Assembly: GCA_039583875.1 (NCBI GenBank)
Contig: CM077153.1
Span: 117,300,568-117,364,567 of the forward strand
DNA length: 64,000 nt
Direction of reading: 5' to 3'
Source of the DNA: Platanthera guangdongensis
Taxonomy: Eukaryota > Streptophyta > Magnoliopsida > Asparagales > Orchidaceae
How positions within the stretch are numbered: the first letter of the stretch is position 1; each line of letters begins with the position of its first letter. The notes beneath the pieces were generated by a model that did not search any database, had not been told where the DNA came from, and worked only from the letters and a program-made list of their open reading frames with translations. The position numbers and the translations under genes were made by a program. Positions 21,039-32,260 of the stretch are shown one piece after another.

Positions 21039-22615
21039 TGTTGGATCCCTAGTTGATTTGGGCTAGGTTCACTAGCTTAGGATGTGACCCATCATGTATA
21101 GCCAGGGTCAATTTTGTGTCCTAGACTCTAGCTCAAGTCATTAGGTTCAACTTCAGAGTGACCAGATTTCATCATGACCATCAGAGACTCCAGAACTAGA
21201 AGTTTTCAAGACTAAGTCAAATGAGTTCGACGTTCGTCGAACTCAGCTCGACGAAAGGTGTTCGGCGCTCGACGATCGTGAGACAATTCTTTGTGCTGAG
21301 CTCGACGATCTGTGTTCTCTGTTCGACGAAGACTGAGATTCTTCAACAAGCTAAAGTCAGGACAACTTCAAAATTTTTCTAAGTCCAGCTTCAAGCTTCG
21401 GTCGACGAACTAGATTCTGAGCTCGACGAACTTGGACCTCAAGTTCTCAACTTCTCAGCTCGACGAATTTGGTTCTCAGCTCGACAAATACAGATTGTCA
21501 GTTCGACGAATGTTGAAGCATAATTGACAGGTTTTCCTAGAAGACTAAGTGTTATTGTCTGATCGACGAACTCAAGCTCAGCTCGACGTACTGTGAACTC
21601 AGTTCGATGATTCTTGTTCTTCGTTCGACAATTCCAGATTAGGTCTTCTTCAGGTTTCCCGTCTCATTCCTTGGCGATGATTCCTGAACAATTAATGTCA
21701 GATCTTCTCGGAATGTTACCGTTAGAACGTGCAATTAATCTTGGATTATTTCATGCTGTTTTTCCATGGGACAGTTAGGGAAATCATTGATTGCCACTTC
21801 CTTCCCAGGCCGACTACAATTACTGCTCAAGCATTCAAATTTCAAAAGGATTCTTCATTCAGAAATATATACACAGAAAAAGAAAGAGAAAAAAAAAGTA
21901 ATCTTGCATACAGTTAGTCAGACACACAGACAGATTGCACAGAAGAACAATCATACAGAAATCTAAAGTTCTACTGCAATCAGCCCAGGCCAGAAAACAT
22001 CTTGAATTCTATAGGACAACTTCAAAAGGACAACAAAAACTCTATCTGTCAAAGAAGTTCCTAAAGCAATCTCTGGTCCAGGCACTCAAGATTTCAAGAC
22101 ATGTCACCCTGAAGCAGTGCTCCAATTTTCCTGATCTCAGGGGGAGCAAATCTGCTAACAACAATCCACAGTATTCTCAGTGGTTATTGAGAAAGATTAA
22201 ACACCATCACCTTTCTTCCAACTCTTGTATAGGGTTTTAATTCCCTTCAAAATTATTCTTGGTTGCAAGTCTCCTTCCAAAAGACTTGAGGTTTTGGTTT
22301 TTGAGCACCTGAACAAAAGCTCATTGGTGTCAGGCACCTGATCAAAAACCTGAGTGGATTCCTACCAGGGTGGTAGAAGAGTGGATGTACCCAGGTTGGG
22401 GAACCACTATAAAATTTCTTGTGTCGTCTGGTTGCCCTTTTTCTTTTGTTTTGGCTGTGCTCTGTAATTAGATGGTTTGCTGTGCTTATTTATTTTATTT
22501 GTTGACTTGTTCACTTAGGATTATAACAAAAGTTGTAAAAAGTTTTATAGTGAGCACAATACTCTATTCACCCCCTCCCCCCTCTAGAGTATTTCAGATC
22601 TAATCTGCACTTTTA
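21039..22615 (+). repeat. Sirevirus B 3' LTR
   Basis: 1577 bp, starting TGTTGGATCC and ending CTTTTA (CA changed to TA), followed by TSD ACAAA at 22616-22620. Roughly 55-65 differences from the 5' LTR by eye, many of them CG to CA/TG within TCGACGA motifs (21225-21640). Confidence 0.95.
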
Positions 22616-23776
22616 ACAAAGCTACTAGATGTATAATTCCCCTCCAAGGAAATTTCCTCTCCAAAATCCATCTCAGCTCCAGCATACAAGATGGATGCCA
22701 GTCCACTGCCATATTTAGACGAAATAATTATGGCATATATACAACAGGAAAATTTATTAGCTGCTGAAAGTATTGCTGAAATAGTTGTTCAAGAAGTTGC
22801 TCTAGCTCCAGAACCTCAAGCACAACCTCATGTTGAAAAGCAGATTTCTAATGATCTTCTGAAAGCTCTGGATGACTTATATGATAATACTCAGGGATCC
22901 TCCTCTGATAAATATGATGATGATATTGATGATTCTGATGATAGCCCTACTGCCAAGAAGAAAGTCTTAAAGAAAAGAAAGGCTCCTCCAGTTGTTGCTC
23001 CCAAGACAAATCTCACACATAACACACCTTATTATATTCTACAGAAAACCACTACATACCATGGGATGGCAGCTTGGATGTGGATTTCTAAAAATGAGCA
23101 GAAAGCAAAGATGAAAAGTAGGAGATATTCTCCTCCTCCTCAGAGGCACTGGAAAGGTCCTCCTCCTCCTCCACCTACTGCTGGTGCTTTAGGTAGCACT
23201 TCTCAGAGGTCTACCTCATATGCTCAAACCTATCATAGGCATCATGGTAGATCCTCAACACCTCAAGGAAGCAGCCAGCAGAGGTACTCTTCAAACAGAC
23301 AACAACAACAACAACAACAACAACAACATCATCAGCAACAGCAACGACAAGCTCTTGAACCATAAAAAGTTGACAGTCCTAAAAGGCTAGAGTCTCCACC
23401 CATACCATTTGTGGATCCAGAGACAAAGACAACTTCTAGAATGGCCAGGTTTCAGGAACTTGTTGGATTATCAATGATAAACAAAGCTAAAGCTGAAGGG
23501 AAAGATCCATCCCAATATTCAAGATTGTCCAAATACAGAAAGGAAGAACTAAAAAGGTATGAAAAAGCTAATAAATTCTTTAATGTAGATGCTTACATGA
23601 ACCTACATCCAGAGGCTGTTGTGCCTAGAGCTACCTCCATGAATATTTTTGGAGCTGCTGATATGACAATATCCAAGAGGCAAGCAGCAAATCCAAATAG
23701 GGAAATCAAGTTTACACAGCCTTTTGACAAAGAGAAAGAGGACAAGCAAAAAGAAAAGCAAAAGAAGAAGAAATGA
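22616..23776 (+). pseudogene. Sirevirus A env-like gene, 3' part
   Basis: Continuation of the gene cut at 1531. From ATG 22691, MDASPLPYLDEIIMAYIQ parallels B's MDDSPMPDLDELILANI. It keeps the acidic/Lys block (KKKVLKKRKAPP), SRRYSPPP, a CAA-repeat glutamine run (23302-23345), a stop at 23363, then the conserved VVPRATSMNIFGAADMT block and Lys-rich end at 23776. The block order is the same as in B, which supports a common gene. The Gln run and the stop may be element-specific decay. Confidence 0.82.
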
Positions 23777-23947
23777 GAGTATTTTATTTTGTTTCTATTT
23801 ATCTGAACTTTATATCTATTTACTATCACAAAGCTACTATGTAAATATCTGCTGCATATTTCAATTTTTCCTACCAGATATATTTTTCTGCTTTGTGAAT
23901 GTCTTTATTTCATTTATATCAGTGACCTCACCCAAATAGGGGGAGAT

Positions 23948-25887
23948 TGTTGGGCAGTTTCATGGTGTGATTGCTCCAAGGCTTCCCGAAGTGAGTCTTC
24001 ACCAGGAATTCGAGGAAAGTTCTCGGCTGATTGATGATCTAACATGGATAACTGCCGGTTTTCACAATCTGTTCGAGATCTGAAGGTCGCGTGTTAACTA
24101 TTGATGCGCGGAAATAGAGAATAGAGGTTGTCGCGGGCACCAGCAGCTAACGGGTGTGTTCGGACTCACAGGCTAAGATGAGGCGAAGAGGTTGATTGAG
24201 GAATGAGGTTGCGGGGATAACGGAGAGGTAGAGCTTCTGATTGCTCGAGAGTGGAGAAAGCACTTGATCAAGAGTTGTGTGGATAGAGGAGAGGAGGATG
24301 TTGATCCGAGTGCGGAAATGGCAGTGAGGTTGTTTAGGAACTGTCAATCAGATGGTTACTTTGATAGTTGGTTATGCAGGATGATGACAATAGAGGAGAG
24401 CTGATAAGAAGAGGAGGCCGCTAGCAGTGGCAACAACAGACTTCGCCCGCCATGGCTTAAATGCCACTCTTACGATGGACTTTCCTTTTATTAATATTTA
24501 GTTGTTACAGTTTGAGTTGTACCTTTTTATGGAAAGAAAATAAAGGGTGCGAAGGGGGAAGCTGGAGGCTAAGGAAAGAAATTGCTAGAGGAGGCCGCAC
24601 GGACTGAGCTGAGAGGTCGGCAGACCATGTGGTTAACTGATCCTGCAGCTTGCTAGAGGAAGGCGAGCAGACCGCGCGATTTGGATGAGAGGAAATGTGA
24701 GGTGGCGCGGACTGGAAAGTGAAGCCCGCAAGATCTGATGCTTGACCTTGTCGTCAGTTTCCCTCGTGCGTGAGCCTCTGTCCATTGAATGAGAGGTATG
24801 GGGGTCTATTTATAGGCCCAAGGAGGTAACGGCTTTAGGTAACGTCACCCTCGGTGAGTCGGTGAGTTGTGCGAGTAAAATAAGGAGTCCGTCTAGTCTG
24901 CACCATGATATGCGGTTAGGGACGTCTTCTGGAGCTGATCTATTGTTGGCAGACTGGGACGAGTCCACCTCTACTGTGCGGAGCGAGCCCTCGCCAAGGT
25001 ATGTGGGCTGAGGTGTAGTTCGCCCCTTACCGGGAAGATGTGGTTGGAAAGCTGAGTGGCGTACTACGTAGTGAGTCCGCCTCTACTGCAGGAAAGCTAT
25101 AAAGCTTAGTGGCGGACTGGAAGAGTCTGCCCAGCCCGCGGCGGATGAGATAAGTCCACCTCTACTAGAGGCTTACGCTTGGTGAGGGGATGACAACCTG
25201 GCGGACTGAAGAAGAGTCTGCAGGATGTTTGCGGATTGACGGAGCTGGAGCATCAACGCTCCTTGGGAAGACTGAGATAGAATACGCGAACTGTATGTGG
25301 GCGAGTGCTGGACGACTGGGCGACCTGGCGGACTGAAAAAGCAAGTCGCCACATTTGTTGAATTCCTCCTTCTGTTGGACGGCCTTGAGATTGTTGCCCT
25401 CTATTGGATGACCTGAAGGCAGGTCGCCGACTGTCGAGCGAACTGAAGTGGAGTATGTTGCGCCCGTTGGTGGGAGACCAGGAGAGTTGTCTCCTGCCTG
25501 GCGACCAGAGGTTTTATACATATTGTTGGGCGGCCAGGAGGCAGGTCGCCTGGCGATGTGGTGGTCTTGGAAGATAGGAGTCTGAGTCCTCCACATAGTT
25601 GGGTGGACCACATCTGTTGGTGCAGTGAATCTGTGCGGTTAGCTGATCAAACTACGTGTCCTGCAGGGGCGGACAGAGGAAGTAGTCTGCAGCCAATGCA
25701 GAACAAGCGGCCGCTGCATGACCTAGGCGGTCAGACCGGTGAGACCGCCCTAGCCGCACGGCCTGGGCGGATTGAGAAGTCTGTCCGCCCACGCTTACAC
25801 TGGTCGGGTCCTACAGGGAGAACCTAGAGCAGGCCGCGACTAGCAGGTTAGCTACCTTGGGAGGGATCGTGGATTTCTGGGTTAACA
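23948..25887 (+). repeat. Sirevirus A 3' LTR
   Basis: The purine tract AAATAGGGGGAGAT is followed by TGTTGGGCAG. The LTR ends GGGTTAACA at 25887, where Tekay integrase codons resume with CTTTATGTC. That end-to-end logic gives 1940 bp. It is unrelated in sequence to the LTR of B after the first six bases. A TATA-like CTATTTATAGG is at about 24805-24815 (its complement CCTATAAATAG is also a good box, so promoter direction is not proven). Three irregular repeats of AGTCC(A/G)CCTCTACT and several GCGGACTGAA...AGTCTGC units occur at 24960-25340. No coding region is seen. The other LTR and the TSD lie outside the window. Confidence 0.8.
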
Positions 25888-26796
25888 CTTTATGTCGAAC
25901 AAACAGTATGATTGCACGGTGTTCCTCGTAGCATCGTAGGTGATCGAGACGGGCACTTCACTTCGACTGATTGGAGGCTAATCCATCAATTATTGGGGAC
26001 AAAATTAACGTTCAGTACGGCCTTTCATCCACAAATGGATGGCCAGGCTGAGAGGACCAATAGAATGATGGAGGACATGCTCTGAATGTGTGCCTTGGAT
26101 TTCGAGAAGAGGTGGGAAGACCATCTCTATATGGTAGAGTTCGCCTACAATAATAGCTATCAAGCTAGTATAAATATTGTGCCTTTTGAAGCTTTGTGTG
26201 GTAGGAAGTGTCGTACACCATTAGCTTGGGCGGAAACAGACGAGTCTAAGTTGTATAAGTGTAAGGAAGTCGAAGAGGCTAATTCGAAAATAAGCTCTAT
26301 CTGGGAGAGTCTATTGATAGCCCAAGATAGGCAGACAAAGTACTACAACGCCAAGCACCGAAACATAGAGTTTGCGGTTGGCAAGTGGGTATACTTGAAA
26401 ATCAGACCATTCAAGGGCGTGTCCAGGATTCGGTGCTTTAAAAAGTTAAGTCTAAGGTATCTTGGTCCGTTTGAAGTAGTGGAGCGAGTTGGAGAAACTG
26501 CCTATAGGCTAGCGCTTTCGGCAGAATTGAGTGGATTGCATGATGTGTTCCCCATGTCAGTGCTTCAAAAAGCCGTGAAAGATCCAGCTCAGGTGATTGT
26601 GAATGATCGCATACCGGTCGAATCTGGGCTAATGATGAAGGTTAGGCCCATTCGGATCGAGGATCAAGCGGTTAAGTAGCTGCAGAACAAGATAATCGGG
26701 ATGGTCAAGGTCTAGTGGGACAACTGTGGCCATGAGGAGCAAACATGGGAGCGGGAGCAAACCATTCATGTTGAATTTCCTGAGTTGTTTGTATAA
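25888..26796 (+). pseudogene. pol: Tekay G1 integrase C-terminus and chromodomain
   Basis: This is the tail of a gypsy polyprotein whose upstream part lies left of Sirevirus A. It reads [14 protein letters not shown] (second catalytic Asp), [14 protein letters not shown] (catalytic Glu), [12 protein letters not shown], the GPY/F motif [19 protein letters not shown], and a chromodomain tail (WDNCGHEEQTWEREQ...FPELFV). In-frame stops at 25918, 26083, 26677 and 26713 make it a pseudogene. It is closest to T3 among the elements here. Confidence 0.9.
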
Positions 26797-26890
26797 AATG
26801 TTGTAACATTTGTTTTGTGGAGAAAATATAGGTTGTAACATATTTATTGCTGGTTTCTGATAGCTGTTTCAAATTTCGGGACGAAATTTC

Positions 26891-26907
26891 TGTAAGGAGG
26901 TGAGGAT
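26891..26907 (+). other. G1 polypurine tract
   Basis: TGTAAGGAGGTGAGGAT stands directly before the LTR start TGTAACACC and is equivalent to GTAAGGAGGGGAGGGT in T3. Confidence 0.8.
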
Positions 26908-26938
26908 TGTAACACCCTAAAAAGGAGTAGGAAGGCAT

Positions 26939-27300
26939 TCGACGGACGTCGGGCCGGCGTGCGACGGACGTCGGGCCGGGGTGCGACGGACGTCGGGCCG
27001 GGGTGCGACGGACGTCGGGCCGGGGTGCGACGGACGTCGGGCCGGGGTGCGACGGACGTCGGGCCGGGTTGCGACGGACGTCGGGCCGGCGACGGACGTC
27101 GGGCGACGGACGTCGGGCCGGCGTGCGACGGACGTCGGGCCGGCGTGCGACGGACGTCGGGCCGGCGTGCGACGGACGTCGGGCCGGCGTGCGACGGACG
27201 TCGGGCCGGCGTGCGACGGACGTCGGGCCGGCGTGCGACGCACGTCGGGCCGGCGTGCGATGCACGTCGAACCGGCGTGAGACGCACGTCGAACCTGCTA
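26939..27300. repeat. 22-bp tandem repeat with GACGTC core in G1 LTR
   Basis: About sixteen units of GCGACGGACGTCGGGCCGG(C/G)GT are arranged head to tail, with two short units at 27070-27110. The last three units drift to GACGCACGTCGAACC. ACGT and GACGTC are palindromic, and each unit holds four to five CpG sites. The array starts about 30 bp into the LTR, the place of the GACACG arrays in T2, T3 and T4. Confidence 0.95.
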
Positions 27301-27800
27301 TCGAAAAAAGGCGAACCAGCACTCGACGTATATGCTGTTATATTGATTGCATTCTTTCGACGAATGTCGACCAACGGTCGACGAACGTCGAACAATGTTC
27401 GACGAATGCAATTTCGACGAACATAGTGTTGTCAGGTATCCTTTCGACAAATTCATTTTGATAGTAATAGCGGTGTCGGCTGCCTGGACAAAGCGGTGGG
27501 TTGACTTTTCAACTCAAATCGTGGCTGTTGCTTTAGGATGAGAAGAAATCATGTGGTTGGGGTGAAACCCGAGTCCACATATGCAGAGGGGTTGGGAGGA
27601 GGAATTCATTATTTCCTTCTCACTCTCTCTCTTCATTTCATCCTAGTTTTGGAGAAGAGAACTCACGGCTGGAGCTAGGGTTTGGGTGGATCTTGGTTAA
27701 GGTGCTGAAGGAGATTTCCTCATCGGAAGCATGATCTGAGGCTAGATCCGCGAAGGGGAAAGTGAGGCGCTCATTTCCATCCGCGCAGAAAATCTTTGTC

Positions 27801-27824
27801 ATTGCTCCAAAGAGAACTTCAAGG
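27801..27824 (+). pseudogene. Gag mini-exon relic in G1 LTR
   Basis: ATT GCT CCA AAG AGA ACT TCA AGG then GTAACG. Codon for codon this matches the T2/T4 mini-exon (M)APKRTSR, with the ATG decayed to ATT. Confidence 0.6.
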
Positions 27825-28866
27825 GTAACGATCTTCCTCCTTGGACATGTGAAGTCATTATTTTTATAAATGCATGGAATCCCCCACCAAAAGGTGAAGT
27901 GTCGAGGGATTTCTGTTGGGTTGATTCATGAAATCACTGTAAGTCTTGCATATAGATCTGAAAATATGTAGTACGGAATAGACATGATGTGTGAAGCAAA
28001 TCTAGACAGGTTGGTCTGGATTGGTGATGTTTATTCTGCGAACTGGAGAAGACTCCGAGTATAAAAGAGTAATTTACGGGCTATGCGGAGTTGTACTGTG
28101 AACTGGAAGTAGCAGGAAATACTGGAGCTTCACTCCAGGAAAACAACCATGAAATTCCACAGTTTGGATAACTATTGGATATCGAGGGGCGACAGTGAGT
28201 ATCGCCAAAGGTGATAGCTCTTGGTGAGCTATTTGTGTTGTGAAAGTCCAATGTTTCTGGCACTGCAGGTGGCTGCAGAGTTTTCTGGATAGTTGGTACA
28301 GGTATGGTTGGGCCTGGGTACAGAAAGGGTGTTCTGTCGTTAATGCCAGGCAATAGTGGTTGTCGGTGGCGATAGCTCCCAGCTAACCTATGATTGTGAA
28401 AGCCAGTCCTTGGAGGACAGTGTGGCTATTGTGAGTTATGAGCTCTTAACGGCCGGTGAGCCGAATGGATAAGGGGAAGCCGACCCGCGTCAGTCTAGAC
28501 ATTGAACTGACGATTTGAGCAACGGGCAATGGCTGAACTGTATCCGTGTTATGGTTTTCTAACTTGAGTGCCTAAGTTATTGGCGTTCATTAGGATCACA
28601 TAATGAGAGTCTTGGGTTGTACGCCATCAAGATTAAAGTCTCCGTCCATGGGTCATGGAGCATGAATGCTCAATATATATTGTTGGGTCTGGGACCCGTT
28701 GAACGGTGGTGGGACCCTGGTTTTCAGGTACACCGATAATATGCCCTGAGTGCACGGAGCGTCGGGTCGTGCGGTCGACATTTGTGATATATTGAACTGT
28801 GGGTGAGTGCACATTTTGTGATATATCTGTTTGTGAAAATGATATGCCTGCAGGGAAGGAATACCA

Positions 28867-28918
28867 CTATCTCGGGAAAGGGGTAGGGTCATTATAAATT
28901 CGTCAGCTGAATGTTGAC
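28867..28918 (+). other. Paired hairpins in G1 LTR
   Basis: Stem 1 pairs CTATCTC (28867-28873) with GGGGTAG (28880-28886). Stem 2 pairs GTCAGC (28902-28907) with GTTGAC (28913-28918). They occupy the same place as the stems in T2, T3, T4 and S1, with different bases that still pair (some G-U). Confidence 0.6.
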
Positions 28919-29369
28919 CATTACCTTGTTTGCCACCATTGCGGTGGGATGTCCTTGTGCAGGTGCTGGAGAGCCGAGCGGGAAATAGTGAGCTGAAGCC
29001 CTTACTACTGCAATGCTGGTCATTGAAGGCCGAATGAAGAATTTTACTATTTTCATGTATGGTCGGCCTGTGTGCCGATGTTTGTAATCCACACTGGTAC
29101 AATTTAACTGTAAGTCCTTAAGGCAATAACCTTTGTGTATTTGTAAGTGACATTCCTATGCGTATATATACAAATGGTGGTTTATATATTGTGGACATTC
29201 AAATGAGTTGGAGTTCAAGTAACCTTAAAGCTTCTGTTAGAATGCTCTGAGTTAGGATATGGTTAGTCTTTGATATTAACCTGTAACTCCGCCGCCTGTT
29301 TGTGGAATATGGTGTGGGGCCCCGGCCGGACCCTCTATTATATTTCATGTAACGGATGGAGGTGTTACA

Positions 29370-29708
29370 ACAAGGAAATTGATGAGCATCTCAAGAAAAT
29401 GTTTCAATGGAAAGCTCGTCAAGAGAGATTCGATGTCACTAAGGCGTTGTTTAAGTGCCAGATGGGAGCTCGGGAACTAATAGGGACTCAAATACTCAAG
29501 ATGATTGGGTATATCGAGAACCATGAAATACTAGGGTTCCCTCTAGGCCAAGAGTTGGCTACAGACCTGATCCTGTAATTGTTGTCGGACAGTTATGATT
29601 TGTTCGTCTTGAACTATAACATGAATGAAATAGACAAGACACTACCCGAGCTCGTAGGCATGTTGCGCACTGCCGAGATAAATATGAAGAAGGCCAAGCC
29701 TGTTAGAC
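29370..29708 (+). pseudogene. gag: Copia gag fragment (oldest layer)
   Basis: Encodes EIDEHLKKMFQWKARQERFD, LKMIGYIENHEILGFPLGQE, LFVLNYNMNE and ELVGMLRTAEINMKKAK, characteristic of copia UBN2-type gag from a lineage other than Sirevirus. There is a stop at 29576 (CAA to TAA type). The left end is the insertion point of G1 and the right end that of Athila, so only about 113 codons are visible. Confidence 0.85.
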
Positions 29709-29954
29709 TGATAATACGTTCTGCAGTCTAAACTACTAGGGTAATTACAAGTTTTTAATATATAAATCACGTTTGTAAAGTTTTATTTTGACCTTGTTTT
29801 GCATATATTTTAATACCACTAATGTTTTCTCTTCTTTTTGCATATTTTCTTAGTTTTCGGCCAAAATGACTCGACACGCCCCCCAGACACGCCCTTCCTG
29901 GGCATATCATCGGGCGTGTAGCCTGATCCCGAGGAAGTTTACTGCTAGAAGCCA

Positions 29955-30590
29955 TTTCATCGAGCTCATTTCGTCGAGCTCATTTCGTCGAGCCCATTTT
30001 GTGAAGCTCAGCCAGGTCATCGAGCTCAACCTTCAGCCCAGATTTCGTCAATCTCAGCTCATTTCGTTGAGCTCAGCCAGATCGTCGAGCTCAGCCTTCA
30101 GCCTGATCATCGACCTCAACTATCAGCAAATTTTTCAAGCTCAGCATTTTCGCCAAAGCTCAGCAATTTCATCGAACTCCACAAATTTCATCGACCTCGC
30201 CTTCAGTAGAATTCGTCGACCTTAGCATTCAGTGTTATGTTTGACGATCGTCTCCCAATTCGTCGACCTCACTTTCTATGTTCGACGATCGTCGAACTCC
30301 TCCTGCTCCTTCTCTTCTCTCCATTCTTCGATCTCGCTTTCTGTGTTTGACGACTGTCGATCTTCCATCCACCTTCTCTTCTCAGTTCGACGTTTCCCTC
30401 ACCCATTTCATCGAACTCCGCCTTCATTCTGATTTCGACGCTTTCATCCACCAATTTCGCCAAACTCAGCCTACTGCATTTGATGATCGTCGAGCTACCC
30501 TCCGCTTTCTTTTATTCAATTTCATCGAGCTCCCCCTCCTTCTCCTCTGATTTCATCGAGCCCCCTCCTCCAGTTCATCGAGCTCACCTG
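29955..30590. repeat. TCGTCGAGCTCA / TCGACGA cluster in Athila LTR
   Basis: More than twenty imperfect copies of TTTCRTCGAGCTCA and TTCGACGATCGTCGA-like motifs. GAGCTC and TCGTCGA/TCGACGA are self-complementary. The same cluster is in the 3' LTR (63436-64000). The motif matches the Sirevirus B cluster although the two elements belong to different superfamilies. Confidence 0.88.
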
Positions 30591-30788
30591 CTGCTAGAGG
30601 ACAAGTCCTGCTCTTCCAAAAGCATGTTGCCGCCATTAATGCACGTCAACCCGTAACCATCTAATCATATTTTCCCGCCAGAACTCGTACCATGGCTTGA
30701 TTCCATACCTGTCACGCCCAACTAACACCCCCCCCCCCCCCCCCCGCCCCCGGGCGTGACATGGGCGGCGTGACCATCCCGAAAACTC

Positions 30789-30796
30789 TATAAATA
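30789..30796 (+). promoter_or_regulatory. Athila LTR TATA box
   Basis: CTCTATAAATAGTGC is a textbook plant TATA context. Transcription would be expected to start about 30 bp downstream, near 30820-30830. Confidence 0.75.
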
Positions 30797-31908
30797 GTGC
30801 TCGGCCCTTCAGAAAAAAAGAGAAATTTTGGGAGAGAGGAAGTGCTGCCATTTTCATTTCTCCATTAGTATTCTCCATCTCTCTCTTGTTTTTATTTTAA
30901 TGTTTCTGTTTATTTAGATTTCAGTTTTCTGTAATAGTTTAGGTAAGTTTCAGTTCAGTTTTAGTCCTTGCTTAAGTTTTCAATTCCCATAATTGTAATA
31001 TTTTTATAGTTCAGTTGTAAGCTCCTTGTTTGATTTAATATAAAGTTTTTTTACTTTTACTTGTTTCTATTTTGTTTCAATGCACTCCTACTCATCTCTC
31101 TTCCTCCACTTCATTGAGAGTAACTAATCCTCCTTGTACTCGATCTTGATGATCCGAGGTTCGAGTTGATTAAGTTATGATGCTCTAGTTTGCTTTTTCT
31201 TTGTAAGGTTTAGACCTTGATTTACTCTTGAATAATCGTATTTGGAGATATATTATCGATGTATATTTTCCATCTTTGTTTTCACTATTAGTTAGCCGAG
31301 AGGCTCATAGTTTGGAGTGAACGCTTAGGAGTAAAGAGAGTTGCACGCACCCCTCGAGAGCGACAGATGTTAAATCTCCTAGATTTGAGTGAAATCCAAT
31401 AGCGGGGTTCACAGCATAAAGCTAGCTTTAGGCCTTCGATTTGGACGAGAGTTCAGTCTGACCTTCCTAAACTCAGGTGGGCACGACTCGAGAGAAGCGT
31501 GTTCATGCTTTTGGAACCTCCATGATAAAGGTCCTTTTCCTTATTAAGTTAGAGTTTATTATCGCATGAATTTGATCAACTTTAGCCGATGTGATTCTCG
31601 ATCGAGTGCTTTTCTTTATCCTTGTTCAACCCCTCGTTGTAATCGATTTTAGCAGCAATCTATTTAACTGTAAGTAGTTCTCTTTTTAGTGCAATATTTC
31701 TTTTCTTAATCGCATTTAGCTTTTTCTTAAACCCTAAAACAATCTCTCGATAAGATAATAGTTTTCATGTGAGTAAGATTACTCAACAGTTCCCAGATTT
31801 TAATATGACACCTGTGTCCCCTAGCTACATTTCGATAGGTATACTTGCCTCGTTGGATTGCTAATTCAGTTTTTATTCTCTTTGTGAATATTTCTCACAC
31901 CAAGTTTT

Positions 31909-31926
31909 TGGCGCTGTTGTCGAGGA
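31909..31926 (+). other. Athila primer binding site (tRNA-Asp type)
   Basis: TGGCGCTGTTGTCGAGGA is close to the usual Athila site TGGCGCCGTTGCCGGGGA, with three C-to-T or G-to-A changes. Confidence 0.85.
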
Positions 31927-32260
31927 GCAAATTTTTGTTGATAATTTGAAAGCACGAACCTATTACTTTTATCACTTCTCTTTCTCACCCTCTTTCTCAA
32001 AAATTAGAAATTCAAAAAAAAATATTACCGCTCTTAATAGAAACCCACATAACAATTTTTCTACACCACCTAACTCTCTCGAAAAGGGAAATGTGGCTTT
32101 AAATGCCACTATCTTGTCTAGTACCTTGCGAACACTTCATTGGGTGGCCCTTGGGAAGTTCAGGAGTTAAAACATTAAAAAAAATCTATTTCAAAAAAAA
32201 ATTAGTAACTCTTATTCAATTTATTTCTTTCTCTTTCTTCATCTTCTCTTCTTCTAATGC

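Larger units (their letters stand above)
1532..22615 (+). mobile_element. Sirevirus B, Ty1/copia element with env-like gene (host of nested T2)
   Basis: It has two 1577-bp LTRs, an initiator-Met primer site, gag, protease, integrase, reverse transcriptase and RNase H in copia order, an env-like ORF and a purine tract before the 3' LTR. ACAAA flanks both ends (1527-1531 and 22616-22620), so the borders are firm. Tekay element T2 occupies 6245-15331, with GAAGG repeated at 15332-15336, and splits integrase. LTR divergence by eye is roughly 4 percent, so the insertion is fairly old. Several in-frame stops and single-base shifts make it non-autonomous today. Confidence 0.95.
26908..29369 (+). repeat. 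G1 3' LTR
   Basis: 2462 bp, TGTAACACC...GGTGTTACA. It contains a 22-bp tandem array (26939-27300), TTCGACGA motifs (27355-27430), a mini-exon relic (27801-27824, ATT for ATG), box GCCCTGAGTGCACGG (28743-28757), hairpins 28867-28886 and 28902-28918, and GC box 29317-29332. The long repetitive ORFs on both strands in 26700-27460 are read through the tandem array and are not genes. The following copia sequence marks its right border. Confidence 0.92.
29709..31899 (+). repeat. Athila 5' LTR
   Basis: TGATAATACG... to about ...TCTCACA, ten bases before the primer site (end uncertain by two bases). It holds GACACGCCC/GGGCGTGT copies at 29872-29920, a TCGTCGAGCTCA cluster (29955-30590), a C-run (about 30727-30744), a TATA box, and an AT-rich R-U5 part. 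The only ORFs are short and repeat-derived. Confidence 0.88.

Noticed and set aside
24790..24830. Minus-strand TATA box suggesting an inverted LTR at 23948-25887
   Set aside because: The LTR starts exactly after the Sirevirus A purine tract and ends where G1 coding resumes, which fixes it as a plus-strand 3' LTR; TATTTATAG also works on the plus strand.
24447..25827. ORFs of 70-150 aa in the Sirevirus A LTR as possible host genes
   Set aside because: No domain, no conservation evidence, and they lie wholly within the LTR borders.
26705..27461. Long overlapping ORFs on both strands (RRTSGRRATDVGP and RRPSHAGPTSVA repeats)
   Set aside because: They are translations of the 22-bp tandem DNA repeat in every open frame; no start context, no domain, and present only in the LTR array.
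30720..30760. C-run as a G-quadruplex control element in the Athila LTR
   Set aside because: A simple homopolymer; possible, but nothing in the sequence supports a function and its length may be an assembly artefact.
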